From CAYUCJ01 sp049282265 (GTDB lineage: Bacteria; Desulfobacterota; DSM-4660; Desulfatiglandales; Desulfatiglandaceae), in contig JBAPTR010000122.1 in assembly GCA_049282265.1 (NCBI GenBank), positions 31,606 to 95,605 on the forward strand: a stretch of 64,000 bases of DNA, written 5' to 3'. The notes under the pieces were generated by a model. The model saw only the letters and a list, made by a program, of their open reading frames with translations. It was not told the origin of the DNA and did not search any database. Of this stretch, positions 24,660 through 33,948 are shown piece by piece; position 1 is the first letter of the stretch; each line of letters begins with the position of its first letter. A program made the position numbers and the translations under genes.

Positions 24660-27058
24660 TACCCTCCAAATGCCCACCTGCGGTCTGCCACGTGGATGTC
24701 CAGGGGAAATCCCATTTTTCCTTTTAAATTCAGGCACCGGGCAGCGGCAGCCTTGTAATCATGAAAGCTGCCGACAAAGATACGGAAATAGAAGCCCATA
24801 CCGGGAATATCAACGGGCACTAGAAAGCAATCATACTTCTCGCGCTCCAGATGCTCCAACAGATTCATGGCCTCCCTCCTGCTGGCGTAGGAACTCACAT
24901 GGATGCTGTATTTGACATTGGAAGGCCACTTGTACACATCCTTTTCGGATTTTGACGACAGACCTGTGTTCACCTCCTTCTGCTGAACCGTTGGTTTCGT
25001 TTCTTTATCCGGCGTCCCCGGATCTGAACGTGCCGGTAGCCTGTGTTCCGGTTTGTCATGGGGTTCCATCACCTTTCCAGGAGGCAGAGGAATGGGTGAA
25101 AAGTTCGGGTGATGAACCGCTCCCGGTTGAGGAGATACCAGAGGGGGACGTCCCCCGTTTGCCTCCGTAATGGTGTTCTTCGCTTTTTCCAAAATCCTTT
25201 TTTTCGCGAAAGCCTTCACCCCCTTCGGGCGCATGTAATAGGCGCCTTCTTGCTCGGCATAGCTCTCATAGGGTTCCCTTTGGGAAAAATTCCTTTCCTT
25301 CCCTGACCAGATTTCCGATACGTCCCTGCTTGGGATATCTTGTGTCCTTGTGATGATGGGGGTTATGGCCATGAGGATATCCGTCTCCACCTTGGTCTTG
25401 TCCAGGTTGGAAAAAAGGACGCCTATGACGGGGATATCTCCGAGCAGGGGAATCTTCCTTATGGTCTGCCTCTCTTCATCACTGATCAAACCGCCGATAA
25501 TGACCGGTTCACCATCACGCATGGTCAACACGGTGTTCGTTTTCCGAGTACTGATCGCATATTGGGGTTCATCGGCGGTTCCCAGATTCGCCCCCAGTGC
25601 GCTCACCTCCAGGGAAAGCTTGAGCGAAATTTCATCATTGAGGTTTACATTGGGTTCGACCTCCACCTTCACACCGATATCCTGGTACTGGAAATCGTTC
25701 GTGACCACTCCCGTGGTGTCTATGCGCCTGTTCACCCGCAGGGGCACCCGCTCACCCACGTGAATGGTGGCCTTTTCCCCGTTCTTGACCCTGACCTGCG
25801 GACTTGCCAGGGTCTTGGTGTCCGCATCCTGTTTAAGGAGATTAAGGGTCGCGGTGGGAATCGAGAGAAGCAGTTCCCTGTTGGTGATTTTGCCCAGGGC
25901 ATGGAGGGATACGTTGGGGACAAAAGAGGAATCTTTGCTGATTTTGGGGCTGCTTTCACCGATTCCGAACGTGATGGATGTGGGGTTAATATCCAGACCG
26001 AGCTGTCTCTCCTTGGTGCGTTTCACCTCTAGGATCTCGACATTCAAAAGAACCTCAGCCGAGGGACGGTCATTGGCCTCTATGATCTTCGAGGCGATCT
26101 TTATCATTTCCCCGGAGCCTCTGATAACCAGTGCGTTCAGCTTTTCGTTGGCGATAATATCCTTACTGTTCAATATCTTGGATAAAAGGCCGACCGCTTT
26201 CTTGACCTTCAGGTTGGCCAGGTAAAAGGTTCGAATCCGGAGGTCCTCGTACTCCTTTGTCTTGGCGGGGGTGTTCGGGTAAATGATCATGGTGTTTGCG
26301 TCCACCAGTTTACCGACCAGGTTGTTGGTACGCAACAGGACATCGAGGAACCGGTCGAGAGACACGTCCGTCATGAAAAGCGTGACCTTTGACTCACTGA
26401 TGTCTTTATCGAAGATGAAATTGATACCCGTGAGCTTGGACAGGACTTCGAAGACATTGGTTACCGGCGTTTTCTTGAACTTGAGAGAAACCGGAGCGCT
26501 TGATTTGAGTTTGAGTCTGAAGCGGGGAGGCTGTTTTTCCTCTTTGCGAAAGGAGGCCAGGGCCTTCTGCGCGTTCATGTTATTCGGGTTCAGCTTAATG
26601 GCCTGCTGGAATGCATCCCTGGCCTTGGCATACTCCCCGGCCTTCAATAATTTCTCTCCCTTCCGGAAAAGAAAACGGGATTCCCGAAAACCCTTCGTCC
26701 TTTTGATCAAGGCTTCCGACCTAACATTCCCGGGATTAAAGGCGATGCTTATCTGAAATTCTTTTATGGCCTCTTCCAAAAGGCCTTCCTGTATTAGCTT
26801 CTCCCCCTTTGCCATATGTTTGATTGAGGCATTTGACCTCGCCCTCGCCAGCATGAGCTTGACCTCCGGGTCGGCGGGATTCTTGTCGTGGGCCTTTTGG
26901 AGAACCTGAACACTCCTGTCCCAATCGCCCGAAGAAGCAAATTTTCTGCTCTCTTGAACGTATTTGGAAGACGTGACACATGCCCCCGAGCCTAATCCGG
27001 CAAATAGGACAAGTGCTATCAAAATGAAACGCCGATATTTTCCCCTGACACGAGCCAT
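24659..27058 (-). CDS. secretin with N-terminal TPRs and C-terminal SPOR domain
   Basis: Outer-membrane secretion channel (GspD/PilQ family) of 799 residues. A lipoprotein signal with GLGSGAC comes first, then three or so TPR-like repeats (~35-185; KLLKAGEYAKARDAFQQAI). An STN/N0-like region (VTNVFEVLSKLTGINFIFD) and an N1-like domain (LRIRTFYLANLKVKKAVGLL) follow, then the secretin core with VLLNVEILEVKRTKERQLG, SPQVRVKNGEKATIHVGERV and IPLLGDIPVIGVLFSN. A Pro-rich linker leads to a terminal SPOR domain (YSIHVSSYASRREAMNLLEH). SPOR binds denuded peptidoglycan and is not usual in secretins. The start at 27058 has AGGAG upstream. Confidence 0.92.
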   Translation of the reverse strand: MARVRGKYRRFILIALVLFAGLGSGACVTSSKYVQESRKFASSGDWDRSVQVLQKAHDKNPADPEVKLMLARARSNASIKHMAKGEKLIQEGLLEEAIKEFQISIAFNPGNVRSEALIKRTKGFRESRFLFRKGEKLLKAGEYAKARDAFQQAIKLNPNNMNAQKALASFRKEEKQPPRFRLKLKSSAPVSLKFKKTPVTNVFEVLSKLTGINFIFDKDISESKVTLFMTDVSLDRFLDVLLRTNNLVGKLVDANTMIIYPNTPAKTKEYEDLRIRTFYLANLKVKKAVGLLSKILNSKDIIANEKLNALVIRGSGEMIKIASKIIEANDRPSAEVLLNVEILEVKRTKERQLGLDINPTSITFGIGESSPKISKDSSFVPNVSLHALGKITNRELLLSIPTATLNLLKQDADTKTLASPQVRVKNGEKATIHVGERVPLRVNRRIDTTGVVTNDFQYQDIGVKVEVEPNVNLNDEISLKLSLEVSALGANLGTADEPQYAISTRKTNTVLTMRDGEPVIIGGLISDEERQTIRKIPLLGDIPVIGVLFSNLDKTKVETDILMAITPIITRTQDIPSRDVSEIWSGKERNFSQREPYESYAEQEGAYYMRPKGVKAFAKKRILEKAKNTITEANGGRPPLVSPQPGAVHHPNFSPIPLPPGKVMEPHDKPEHRLPARSDPGTPDKETKPTVQQKEVNTGLSSKSEKDVYKWPSNVKYSIHVSSYASRREAMNLLEHLEREKYDCFLVPVDIPGMGFYFRIFVGSFHDYKAAAARCLNLKGKMGFPLDIHVADRRWAFGG

Positions 27059-27166
27059 GGTGGTCTCCTGTATGCTACTCGATATATTCCCTGAGGCAGA
27101 ACCTTCTGCAGGCCACATCCGTTTGACAAACTGCCGCGAACTGCGGCGTTGAGCTCTTCATTCCTT

Positions 27167-27730
27167 CTAAAAATCGCTCAAATCAATGTGGATGTCCTGC
27201 TGAATCTCTTCAGCCCACAAATCCAGTGAGTTGCCCTCAATATGCTTTATCAGATATTTTCCGTCAATCACGTCCCCTGCCTGCACCACCAGCACGTCTT
27301 TTCCTCTCTGCAGGAATATCATACTCTTCCCCTCCCCCTTATAGGAGCCAAAGACCCGGAAACGGCTTAGCTCTCTCTCTACTCGAGCCCTCGGGTCCTC
27401 ATCGGGGGGCTTCACCGGGTTTTCAGGATGGCTGTTCCGAACCCCCGGCGGTGAACTGTCACTCATCTTTTCCTCTCTTGGCTTGAAGAAGGGGTTATGA
27501 ATGACCTCTCCGTGATGTTCCGGGGGTTTGGAATACAATGCCAGCATGATTCCAGGCGCCTTTTGCAATTCGCCCTCCTTCGGACGCTGCTTCTTAACGA
27601 TTACCCGTTTTCGGGAACCGCTGTAGGTCAGCCTGGTCACCTTCTTCTGGCGGTAGGGGTGCTGCAAGCGATATACCAGAGAGGCTGCAAAAATAACCAT
27701 TAAGGCAAATAAGAGGGTCTTTTTTTTCAT
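27167..27730 (-). CDS. PilP/GspC-like inner-membrane protein
   Basis: A 187-residue bitopic protein: short cytoplasmic KKK start, one membrane helix (LLFALMVIFAASLVY), a charged Pro-rich linker and a small C-terminal beta domain, FRVFGSYKGEGKSMIFLQRG then VVQAGDVIDGKYLIKHIEGN. This is the PilP/GspC homology-region pattern that contacts the N0 domain of the secretin. It lies between the pilO-like gene (1 bp away) and the secretin gene, as in pilMNOPQ operons. Confidence 0.78.
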   Translation of the reverse strand: MKKKTLLFALMVIFAASLVYRLQHPYRQKKVTRLTYSGSRKRVIVKKQRPKEGELQKAPGIMLALYSKPPEHHGEVIHNPFFKPREEKMSDSSPPGVRNSHPENPVKPPDEDPRARVERELSRFRVFGSYKGEGKSMIFLQRGKDVLVVQAGDVIDGKYLIKHIEGNSLDLWAEEIQQDIHIDLSDF

Positions 27731-27731
27731 T

Positions 27732-28268
27732 TTACCTGAAATAGGTGGATATCTGGAGATTCATATCCACCCGTTCCTCATCCTTGGACCGGTTCACCAG
27801 TGAAAGCTTGTCCACGCTGAAAAGATCTGGGGAATTCTGAAGATCAGCGATAAAACCTTTCAGTTGATCGTATCTCCCGCTCACGCGGAACGCGCTGGTG
27901 TATTTCCATAATTTCAGAGAGGCCACCTTTTCCGGTTCAAAAGTAATGTGATCCACGGCCAGCCCGTGTTGATGCAGAAGATCATTCAGCTCCTTGACCA
28001 GCTCTACAAATTTTTCCTTTAGAGGCAGCTTCGCCCTGAATATATTGAGATCCAACTGGGCAACCATATAGCTTGCGAATTCCTGCCCGGGATATTCCTC
28101 ACCGGGATTTCTCTTCCCGCTGTACGTGGCCTGCAGTTTTCCGATTTCATCCTTTTGCCTCTGGATATAGACAGCATAATACCCGACATTGAGCAACAGA
28201 ATCAGGATACAAATCGCCCAGAAAAAACGGTTGAACCGAAGCGCATTGGTGGTCCTCTGATATTTCAT
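27732..28268 (-). CDS. pilO: PilO-like (GspM-like) assembly protein
   Basis: A 178-residue inner-membrane protein with an N-terminal helix (FFWAICILILLLNVGYYAVY), a coiled-coil segment and a ferredoxin-like C-terminal domain (TSAFRVSGRYDQLKGFIADL, SLVNRSKDEERVDMNLQIST) typical of PilO. It would pair with the PilN-like protein to form the periplasmic part of the assembly platform. Gene order pilM-N-O-P-secretin supports the call more than sequence identity does. Confidence 0.82.
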   Translation of the reverse strand: MKYQRTTNALRFNRFFWAICILILLLNVGYYAVYIQRQKDEIGKLQATYSGKRNPGEEYPGQEFASYMVAQLDLNIFRAKLPLKEKFVELVKELNDLLHQHGLAVDHITFEPEKVASLKLWKYTSAFRVSGRYDQLKGFIADLQNSPDLFSVDKLSLVNRSKDEERVDMNLQISTYFR

Positions 28269-28341
28269 AAGTGAAGTGCCTGTTGATTTCCGAAAATGGG
28301 CAGATCGAGCCCGCTCTCAAGAGGTCTTCATTTCAACCCGC

Positions 28342-28989
28342 CTACCTGGCTGTGAAGGCCTCTTTAATATCTTCTGAGAAATGCTCATATTCCTTTCCAC
28401 CAAAGAGTTTTTCAAGAATGAGGCTGTTTTCCACTTCAAAAAAAACTCCACCCTGTTTTGAGTTCGGATGAGCACCCACCTTTTCTTTTCCAACACTCAA
28501 CTTGGTGAGAAGGCTTTTGCCAAAAATGTCTGTTTTTTCCATGTTTTCAAGCATTTTAGATATGTTTTTTGGAGTTTTTGCAAATCCGCTCAAAAATACT
28601 TTGTTGAAATCATCTGAGACCTTGATATCCCTCAAGATCATACCCTCCGGAATATCCGTCTCAATGGCGTCCAAAAGCCTGTCCCAGGGAAAAACATCCT
28701 TTACGATAATCCGGTTTACACGTTTAGCGCCTTCCCGGATAATCTGCATCTCCTCCCCCTTGAGTTTTTTCAGAATTTTTTCTCGTGTCTTCTTTCTTTT
28801 TGAAAGCTGCTTCTCCAACCGCTTTATCTTATCGTTATAAGAGCGAATTTCTTCCCGATAGTAGCTACCCCGGTTTAGATTGAAAAGTGCAATCCCCGCA
28901 AGAAAAAGGGCTATGATGACAAGGGCCGTATAGGCAACGCGCTTGTCATAGTATACGAACGTGGCCAGATTGACTTTTATGGAATCCAA
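28342..28989 (-). CDS. pilN: PilN-like assembly protein
   Basis: A 215-residue bitopic protein beginning MDSIKVNLATFVYYDKR, with the PilN-type N-terminal IKVNL motif that docks into PilM. A membrane helix (YTALVIIALFLAGIALF), a basic coiled coil and a PilN domain (FPWDRLLDAIETDIPEGMIL) follow. It is flanked by the pilM-like and pilO-like genes. The C-terminal 40 residues are longer than in typical PilN. Confidence 0.82.
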   Translation of the reverse strand: MDSIKVNLATFVYYDKRVAYTALVIIALFLAGIALFNLNRGSYYREEIRSYNDKIKRLEKQLSKRKKTREKILKKLKGEEMQIIREGAKRVNRIIVKDVFPWDRLLDAIETDIPEGMILRDIKVSDDFNKVFLSGFAKTPKNISKMLENMEKTDIFGKSLLTKLSVGKEKVGAHPNSKQGGVFFEVENSLILEKLFGGKEYEHFSEDIKEAFTAR

Positions 28990-29041
28990 CTCGTAAAACG
29001 CTCCATTTTTGTTACATTTCAGGTGGTCTTTTTATTTCAAA

Positions 29042-29974
29042 TTATTGAACCAGGCTCTGGGCCGCTCCGATAGCGGTGGCATAGGAACAGAGTTCGCTCC
29101 GGCTCAATCCAACGGATACACTATCCAGTGAAATGAAATCGCTCTCCTGCATCCTGACAACCTCAATTTCGCCCAGGGTACGCAAGCCCTCCTCAAGGGC
29201 ACGGACAAATCCCACCTGGCTCCCGAAAAACAATTTTTCTATCTTTGCCCCGGGATTTTCGTTTTCGAAAAGATGGAAGGTCATGTCAATATCCTGGAAA
29301 AAATGGATATCGGAAAACCCGCGTTTCGCTCCATGATAAAACAGCACACTACCATGTACGCAAACGAAAAAAGTAAAGAAATTCTCAAAAAGACCCATGA
29401 AGGCCATTGTTCCGGAACGGGGAATCCGATCACAATAGAAATTAAAATGATCAATTCCGGCCGGACGAATGATTTCGGGTTCGATTTTCAATTCCCGCAG
29501 ATTCAGCTCATACTCCCGGATGACACCACGGAAACCCATGGTTAACAGAAATGTCCTTACGCCGCCCGCTTTTCCTCCCAGCAAGTAATGGGAAATGTGG
29601 GTTTGTTCCGCGGGAAAAGGAAGCGATTTTCTCGCCAGCCACGCGATCATTCTGTCAGCTTCCTCTCCAGGCTTGGGAAGGCTTGCGTACCGATTAATGA
29701 ATACCTTGACAATTTCACTGGGAATCGCAAGGCCTACACGGTGAATTTTTTTCCCAAACCTTTCCAGCAGCTCGCGAAAAGTATTCAGAAACACCTCCGG
29801 TTCATTTATGTTTTCCGTCTTCAGGGAAAGTCTGAGGGTTTCTTCCGGAAAGGGTATGGATTGGGCGGCAAGCAATCGCCACCCCTTTTTTTCCCTCATG
29901 ACCTGGACAATCTTCACCGCCGACTTTCCAATGTCTATCCCCGTTAAAGGTCTCTGAAATTTGCGATAAACCAT
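29042..29974 (-). CDS. pilM: PilM-like actin-fold assembly protein
   Basis: A 310-residue cytoplasmic ATP-binding protein of the PilM/GspL-N group. The first phosphate loop LTGIDIGKSAVKIVQ is followed by RVGLAIPSEIVKVFINRYA, and the end SELCSYATAIGAAQSL matches the adenosine-side motif. The middle (IRPAGIDHFNFYCDRI) fits the family. It should recruit the PilN-like protein and link it to the ATPase encoded upstream. Confidence 0.83.
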   Translation of the reverse strand: MVYRKFQRPLTGIDIGKSAVKIVQVMREKKGWRLLAAQSIPFPEETLRLSLKTENINEPEVFLNTFRELLERFGKKIHRVGLAIPSEIVKVFINRYASLPKPGEEADRMIAWLARKSLPFPAEQTHISHYLLGGKAGGVRTFLLTMGFRGVIREYELNLRELKIEPEIIRPAGIDHFNFYCDRIPRSGTMAFMGLFENFFTFFVCVHGSVLFYHGAKRGFSDIHFFQDIDMTFHLFENENPGAKIEKLFFGSQVGFVRALEEGLRTLGEIEVVRMQESDFISLDSVSVGLSRSELCSYATAIGAAQSLVQ

Positions 29975-30049
29975 ATCAGGAAACGCACCTCTTTATTCAG
30001 TATCCGAAGGACACTGTTTCATGTTCATCCCTTTCGGATGGGCATCGCC

Positions 30050-31783
30050 TCATTTTTGAAGCGGTTCCACAAAGGTTACCCTGTTCGCCTCTCGAAGGGT
30101 TGTCACGCCGGCCAGAACCTTTTCCAGTGCAGCCTGTCTCATAAAAACAGTCCCTTTTTTGGAAGCCTTCCTTTTCAAGACGGATACGGGTTCCTTCCGA
30201 ATAAACAATTCTCTCATGTCATCATCTAATTCTACCAGCTCAATAATAGCCTGCCTTCCCAGGTAACCGGTTCCCTTGCAGTGTTCGCATCCATGCGCTT
30301 CAAAAAAAAGCCGGCCGCCATACAAATGGTTGTCCAGGCCTGATTCAGTCAGTTGTTTTTCCGTGAGCTGAACTTCCTCTTTGCAGTGACAGAGTGTGCG
30401 AACGAGCCTCTGGGCCACTATGCAGTTAAGCGCCGCCATCAGGTTGTAAGGCTCAATTCCCATGTGAATAAATCGGTTGATGACTTCAAACGAACTGTTG
30501 GCGTGAACAGTGGTGAAGACCAGGTGTCCTGTCAATGCCGACTGGAGGGCGATCTGGGCCGTCTCGGAATCCCGGATTTCCCCGACCAGGATCTTGTCGG
30601 GATCATGCCTGAGAATGGAACGCAGCCCCCTGGCAAAAGTGAGTCCTTTCTTTTCATTCACGGGAATCTGGACCGTACCCTTGACCTGATATTCGACCGG
30701 GTCCTCGATCGTGATGATTTTTTCTTCCTTGTTGTTCACTTCCGACAAGGCCCTGTAGATTGTAGTGGTCTTTCCGCTCCCTGTGGGACCGGTCATGAGG
30801 AACATCCCATAAGGGGCACGAATAATTCTCCGGATTCTCAAGAGTTCATCCGAAGGCAGGCCCATCCCCTCCAGTCGAAAATCCCCCACATCCGCCACAA
30901 GACTCTCACGATCCAAGATCCTGATCACCACATCCTCTCCGAAAATAGTGGGGAGGATGGAAACCCTGAAATCTATGAATCGATCCCTCACTTTGAGCTT
31001 AAAGCGTCCGTCCTGCGGTATGCGTTTCTCAGAAATATCGAGTTCGGACATGACCTTGATCCTGGAGACAATGGGACTCTGATATTTCACATCCAGAGGC
31101 TCCGTCGCCTGATGCAGCATCCCGTCGATACGGTACCTCAAGACCACCCCCCGATCCGAGGTCTCGATATGGATATCGCTGGCGCGTTTATTTATGGCGT
31201 CCAGAATGGTCGTGTCAACGAGCTTGACAATAGGGCTTTCTTCCACGGAAACCTTTTCAACGCTCAGGATATCCTCTCCTCTTTCGCTCTCTCGAACGAG
31301 GGGGAGCCGCATGTCATCCGAGACCGATTCCAAGACGCTCTGGGAGGCTTCAATTTTCTTGAGGAGTTCGCGGATCTTTTTTTCACTTCCAACTACTATG
31401 TCAACGTTCAGATCAAGCAACATTTCCAGATCATCCATGGCCTTCAGGAAATCGCGAGGTTCGGCCATGGCGATAGCCAGCCTTTCGCCCACTTTCTCAT
31501 AGGGGACGAACTGGTATTTGGTCATGAGTTCAAGGGGAACAAGCTTAAGAAGGTCAGGATCCTTGATATCCCTGAGCCTCACATATTCATAGGAATGCTG
31601 AGCTGCGATGATTTTTGCCAGCATTTCATCATCGATAAACCCTTCCTGAATACAAATCTGCCCAATTCTCTGCCTGGTGATGTTCTTCTTTGAGTTGACA
31701 TAATTGAGCTGCTCCTGGGTCATGAAACCCAGTCGAAAAGCCCAGTCACCCAGTCTCATTCGCTTATAAGTCTGCGTTTCCAT
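30050..31783 (-). CDS. GspE/PilB-family assembly ATPase
   Basis: Hexameric ATPase that powers pseudopilus or pilus assembly at the inner membrane. The N-terminal MshEN/T2SSE-N region covers residues ~1-150. The ATPase has ASDIHIETSDRGVVLRYRID, Walker A MTGPTGSGKTTTIYRAL, the Asp box IITIEDPVEYQ, Walker B LRHDPDKILVGEIRD and the His box GHLVFTTVHAN. The zinc region reads TLCHCKEE...CEHCKGTGY, so the first pair is CHC rather than CxxC. Its 577 residues equal family length. It follows the gspF-like gene on the same strand. Confidence 0.93.
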   Translation of the reverse strand: METQTYKRMRLGDWAFRLGFMTQEQLNYVNSKKNITRQRIGQICIQEGFIDDEMLAKIIAAQHSYEYVRLRDIKDPDLLKLVPLELMTKYQFVPYEKVGERLAIAMAEPRDFLKAMDDLEMLLDLNVDIVVGSEKKIRELLKKIEASQSVLESVSDDMRLPLVRESERGEDILSVEKVSVEESPIVKLVDTTILDAINKRASDIHIETSDRGVVLRYRIDGMLHQATEPLDVKYQSPIVSRIKVMSELDISEKRIPQDGRFKLKVRDRFIDFRVSILPTIFGEDVVIRILDRESLVADVGDFRLEGMGLPSDELLRIRRIIRAPYGMFLMTGPTGSGKTTTIYRALSEVNNKEEKIITIEDPVEYQVKGTVQIPVNEKKGLTFARGLRSILRHDPDKILVGEIRDSETAQIALQSALTGHLVFTTVHANSSFEVINRFIHMGIEPYNLMAALNCIVAQRLVRTLCHCKEEVQLTEKQLTESGLDNHLYGGRLFFEAHGCEHCKGTGYLGRQAIIELVELDDDMRELFIRKEPVSVLKRKASKKGTVFMRQAALEKVLAGVTTLREANRVTFVEPLQK

Positions 31784-31829
31784 TTATCCCTATCTCATTC
31801 ATATTGAAAAGATCTCTTATCACACTTAG

Positions 31830-33041
31830 TTACGAAATAGTGCTTGCCATCTGAAAAATGGGCATGTACATGGCCAAAACGATAAAACCTATCAAGAGTC
31901 CCATAATAATCATGAGTGCCGGTTCAATGGCCGACGTCACGATTGCGAGCCTGCCGTCTACGTCACTTTCATAAAATTCAGCCATATCTTCCAGGACTTC
32001 TTCAAGAGCCCCCCCGCTTTCCCCTGCGTCCACCATTCTGATCGCCAGTGGTGGAATGGCCGCTGATCGCGAGAGAGATTCCGCAAAACCTTCCCCTCGT
32101 TCAAGTCGCGAATTCACTTTTTGAAGCTCTTCCCTCAGATACAGATTGTTCAAGGCCCCTGAGGCAATGCGAACTGAATCCAGCAAAGGCACGCCTCCTC
32201 TCAATATGGATGCCAATGTCCTCGACAGTTTTGAGATTGAGTAGTGAAGGTAAACCTTTCCCAGAAAAGGAATGATCAGCTTGTACCTGTCATATCGCAT
32301 CCTGGCCTCATCTGTTCTTCTGGTATACAAAAAGCCTGCCACAACTGCCAGGGCCATGGCCAGAATGAAAACAATATTGGACTTTATCCCATTAGCGAAA
32401 TGCACCAGCGCTAGGGTAATGGCGGGGAGTTGCGTTCCCGCATCAAAATAGGTTTTCGTAAACGAAGGCACCACATAAAGCAGGAGGAACAGAAGTGCGA
32501 AAATTGAGGCCCCGGTCAGGATTAGAGGGTACACCGATGCTGTTATGACCTTTTGTTTGATATTCGCGACTCTCTTGAGGTAATCGATATGCCGCGCAAG
32601 GGCCAGGGGGACGTTGGCGCTTTTTTCTCCGGCCTGAAGAGAAGCTACATAAAGGTTGGAAAACACGTGCGCGAACTTGGCAAACGCCTCGGAAAGGGAC
32701 GCTCCCGAGGCGACATCATTCCTGATTTCCTTAAGGATATCTGCCAACTCGCCCTGACCGCTCTTGGCAATTATGGCATCCAGGGCCGAAAGCACGGGCA
32801 TCCCGGCCTTGAGAAGCACACTGAATTCTCGATTAAACATGAGAAAATCTTTTGTCTTGAAGCGTTTTCTTCCGCCCCCCCATTTCAGGTTGAAAAAACC
32901 CTTCTCCGTACGCCGGATATTCAGTACGAAAAGGCCTTCCCTCTCCAGATGTTCCTTCAGGACCCCCTTATTGTCCGCAATAAGGGTTTTTTCGATGATT
33001 CGTCCGTCGGACGTGGCCAATTTACAGCGAAAAGTGGGCAT
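31830..33041 (-). CDS. GspF/PilC-family inner-membrane platform protein
   Basis: Polytopic platform protein of type II secretion and type IV pili. The protein begins MPTFRCKLATSDGR, and two GspF repeats each contain a hydrophobic helix pair: FSVLLKAGMPVLSALDAI ... ASVYPLILTGASIFALLFL and LASILRGGVPLLDSVRIA ... AIEPALMIIMGLLIGFIVL. About 403 residues. The frame is open from a GTG at 33098, but the family start and an ATG at 33041 argue for the shorter form. It is the first gene of the long minus-strand operon. Confidence 0.93.
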   Translation of the reverse strand: MPTFRCKLATSDGRIIEKTLIADNKGVLKEHLEREGLFVLNIRRTEKGFFNLKWGGGRKRFKTKDFLMFNREFSVLLKAGMPVLSALDAIIAKSGQGELADILKEIRNDVASGASLSEAFAKFAHVFSNLYVASLQAGEKSANVPLALARHIDYLKRVANIKQKVITASVYPLILTGASIFALLFLLLYVVPSFTKTYFDAGTQLPAITLALVHFANGIKSNIVFILAMALAVVAGFLYTRRTDEARMRYDRYKLIIPFLGKVYLHYSISKLSRTLASILRGGVPLLDSVRIASGALNNLYLREELQKVNSRLERGEGFAESLSRSAAIPPLAIRMVDAGESGGALEEVLEDMAEFYESDVDGRLAIVTSAIEPALMIIMGLLIGFIVLAMYMPIFQMASTIS

Positions 33042-33098
33042 CGTTAAGATCGGGCCTCGATTAAAACTATCTTCTGAGGGTTTTCTGGTCTTCGCCAC

Positions 33099-33159
33099 AT
33101 GATGGAATCGTAAAAAGTCCGTCCATGGGCACTATGATGACTTCTTACAAGGACATCAC
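33099..33159. repeat. repeat family B, copy 5 (short form)
   Basis: ATGATGGAATCGTAAAAAGT then CCGTCCATGGGCACTATGAT and GACTTCTTACAAGGACATCA. The two ends of the element are joined with the middle hairpins deleted. It lies in the 5' leader of the secretion operon, between its candidate promoter and the first gene. Confidence 0.7.
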
Positions 33160-33173
33160 CATATGATCAACAA

Positions 33174-33203
33174 ATTATACAATTTTATCAACAAAATATA
33201 CAA
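33174..33203 (-). promoter_or_regulatory. candidate promoter of the secretion operon
   Basis: On the minus strand TTGTAT (33198-33203) and a perfect TATAAT (33174-33179) are 18 bp apart in a very A+T-rich tract with repeated ATACAAAAAT units (33160-33220). The position 130 bp upstream of the gspF-like start fits. Pattern-based only. Confidence 0.4.
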
Positions 33204-33437
33204 AAATATACAAAAATGTCAGGATGTTGCCATTGTTATATTCACTTTCACATCATCTAGGTCTTTCTGTCGCCTATTCTGTGTTTTTGGAAAGCCGGGC
33301 TACCATATTTTGTGTTGCGAATCGCAAAGCCTCCTGGGAATCTCCTCTTTTTTCTATCCTAGACACCAAAAGCGATACCTCATTATTGAAGTACCGCTTG
33401 TGTAATAATAAATGCCATGATTATTTGAATGAGGGGC

Positions 33438-33797
33438 TCACTGAACCCAGAGGTCTTCAGGAGGCAAAGGCGGTGTATTATCCCCCGGGGAATAGGTCAG
33501 GGGAGCTGCATACCCGCTTTCCCCGGCCGAGTTATAAGCCGTAACAGTTAGGTAATACATTGTATTGTCCGCCAGCGGCAGATTGTCCAGGGGGTACTGG
33601 GTCGCCCCGCCCGCATCGACACTATGGGGGTAATTTCCCTGTGAAGTGCCCCAGTATACCCGGTAACCCTGTGCGCCCTGGACGGGATCCCAAACCAGGG
33701 TTGCACCAAAGGCAGGTCCTACGAATAGCGCCATCAGGAGGAACAGACATCCCAAGCCTATCAGGCATTCGCGTTTTTGGATACGCCGTCTCAACAA
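33438..33797 (-). CDS. small secreted fibronectin type III protein
   Basis: A 119-residue protein: a signal peptide (LIGLGCLFLLMALFVGPAFG) followed by a single FN3 domain (LVWDPVQGAQGYRVYWGTS, YYLTVTAYNSAGESGYA) and a short Pro-rich tail. The start is a TTG at 33797; no in-frame ATG precedes the signal. It may be a surface or secreted adhesion module. Being next to the secretion operon, it could be a substrate, but nothing in the sequence proves it. Confidence 0.7.
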   Translation of the reverse strand: MLRRRIQKRECLIGLGCLFLLMALFVGPAFGATLVWDPVQGAQGYRVYWGTSQGNYPHSVDAGGATQYPLDNLPLADNTMYYLTVTAYNSAGESGYAAPLTYSPGDNTPPLPPEDLWVQ

Positions 33798-33948
33798 CTC
33801 AGATATCCCCCGCGAGTGAGCGATTCATTCTTCATCCTATAACTCCAACGGACCTCATAACAGCTACAAACAAAATCAATTCTAAAAGAAAAACATCCCT
33901 GAGGCAATCTTTATTTTGTCTTTTCTAATCCTGAATGACCTCGTAAAG

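Noticed and set aside
25340..26032. 230-codon plus-strand frame opposite the secretin gene
   Set aside because: Antisense shadow of the conserved secretin core.
26228..26238. GGTTCGAATCC, resembling a tRNA T-loop
   Set aside because: Lies inside the secretin coding sequence and no acceptor, D or anticodon arm surrounds it.
30353..31693. 446-codon plus-strand frame opposite the assembly ATPase gene
   Set aside because: It is antisense to a gene with every GspE/PilB motif and its translation shows no family pattern; long shadows are expected at this base composition.
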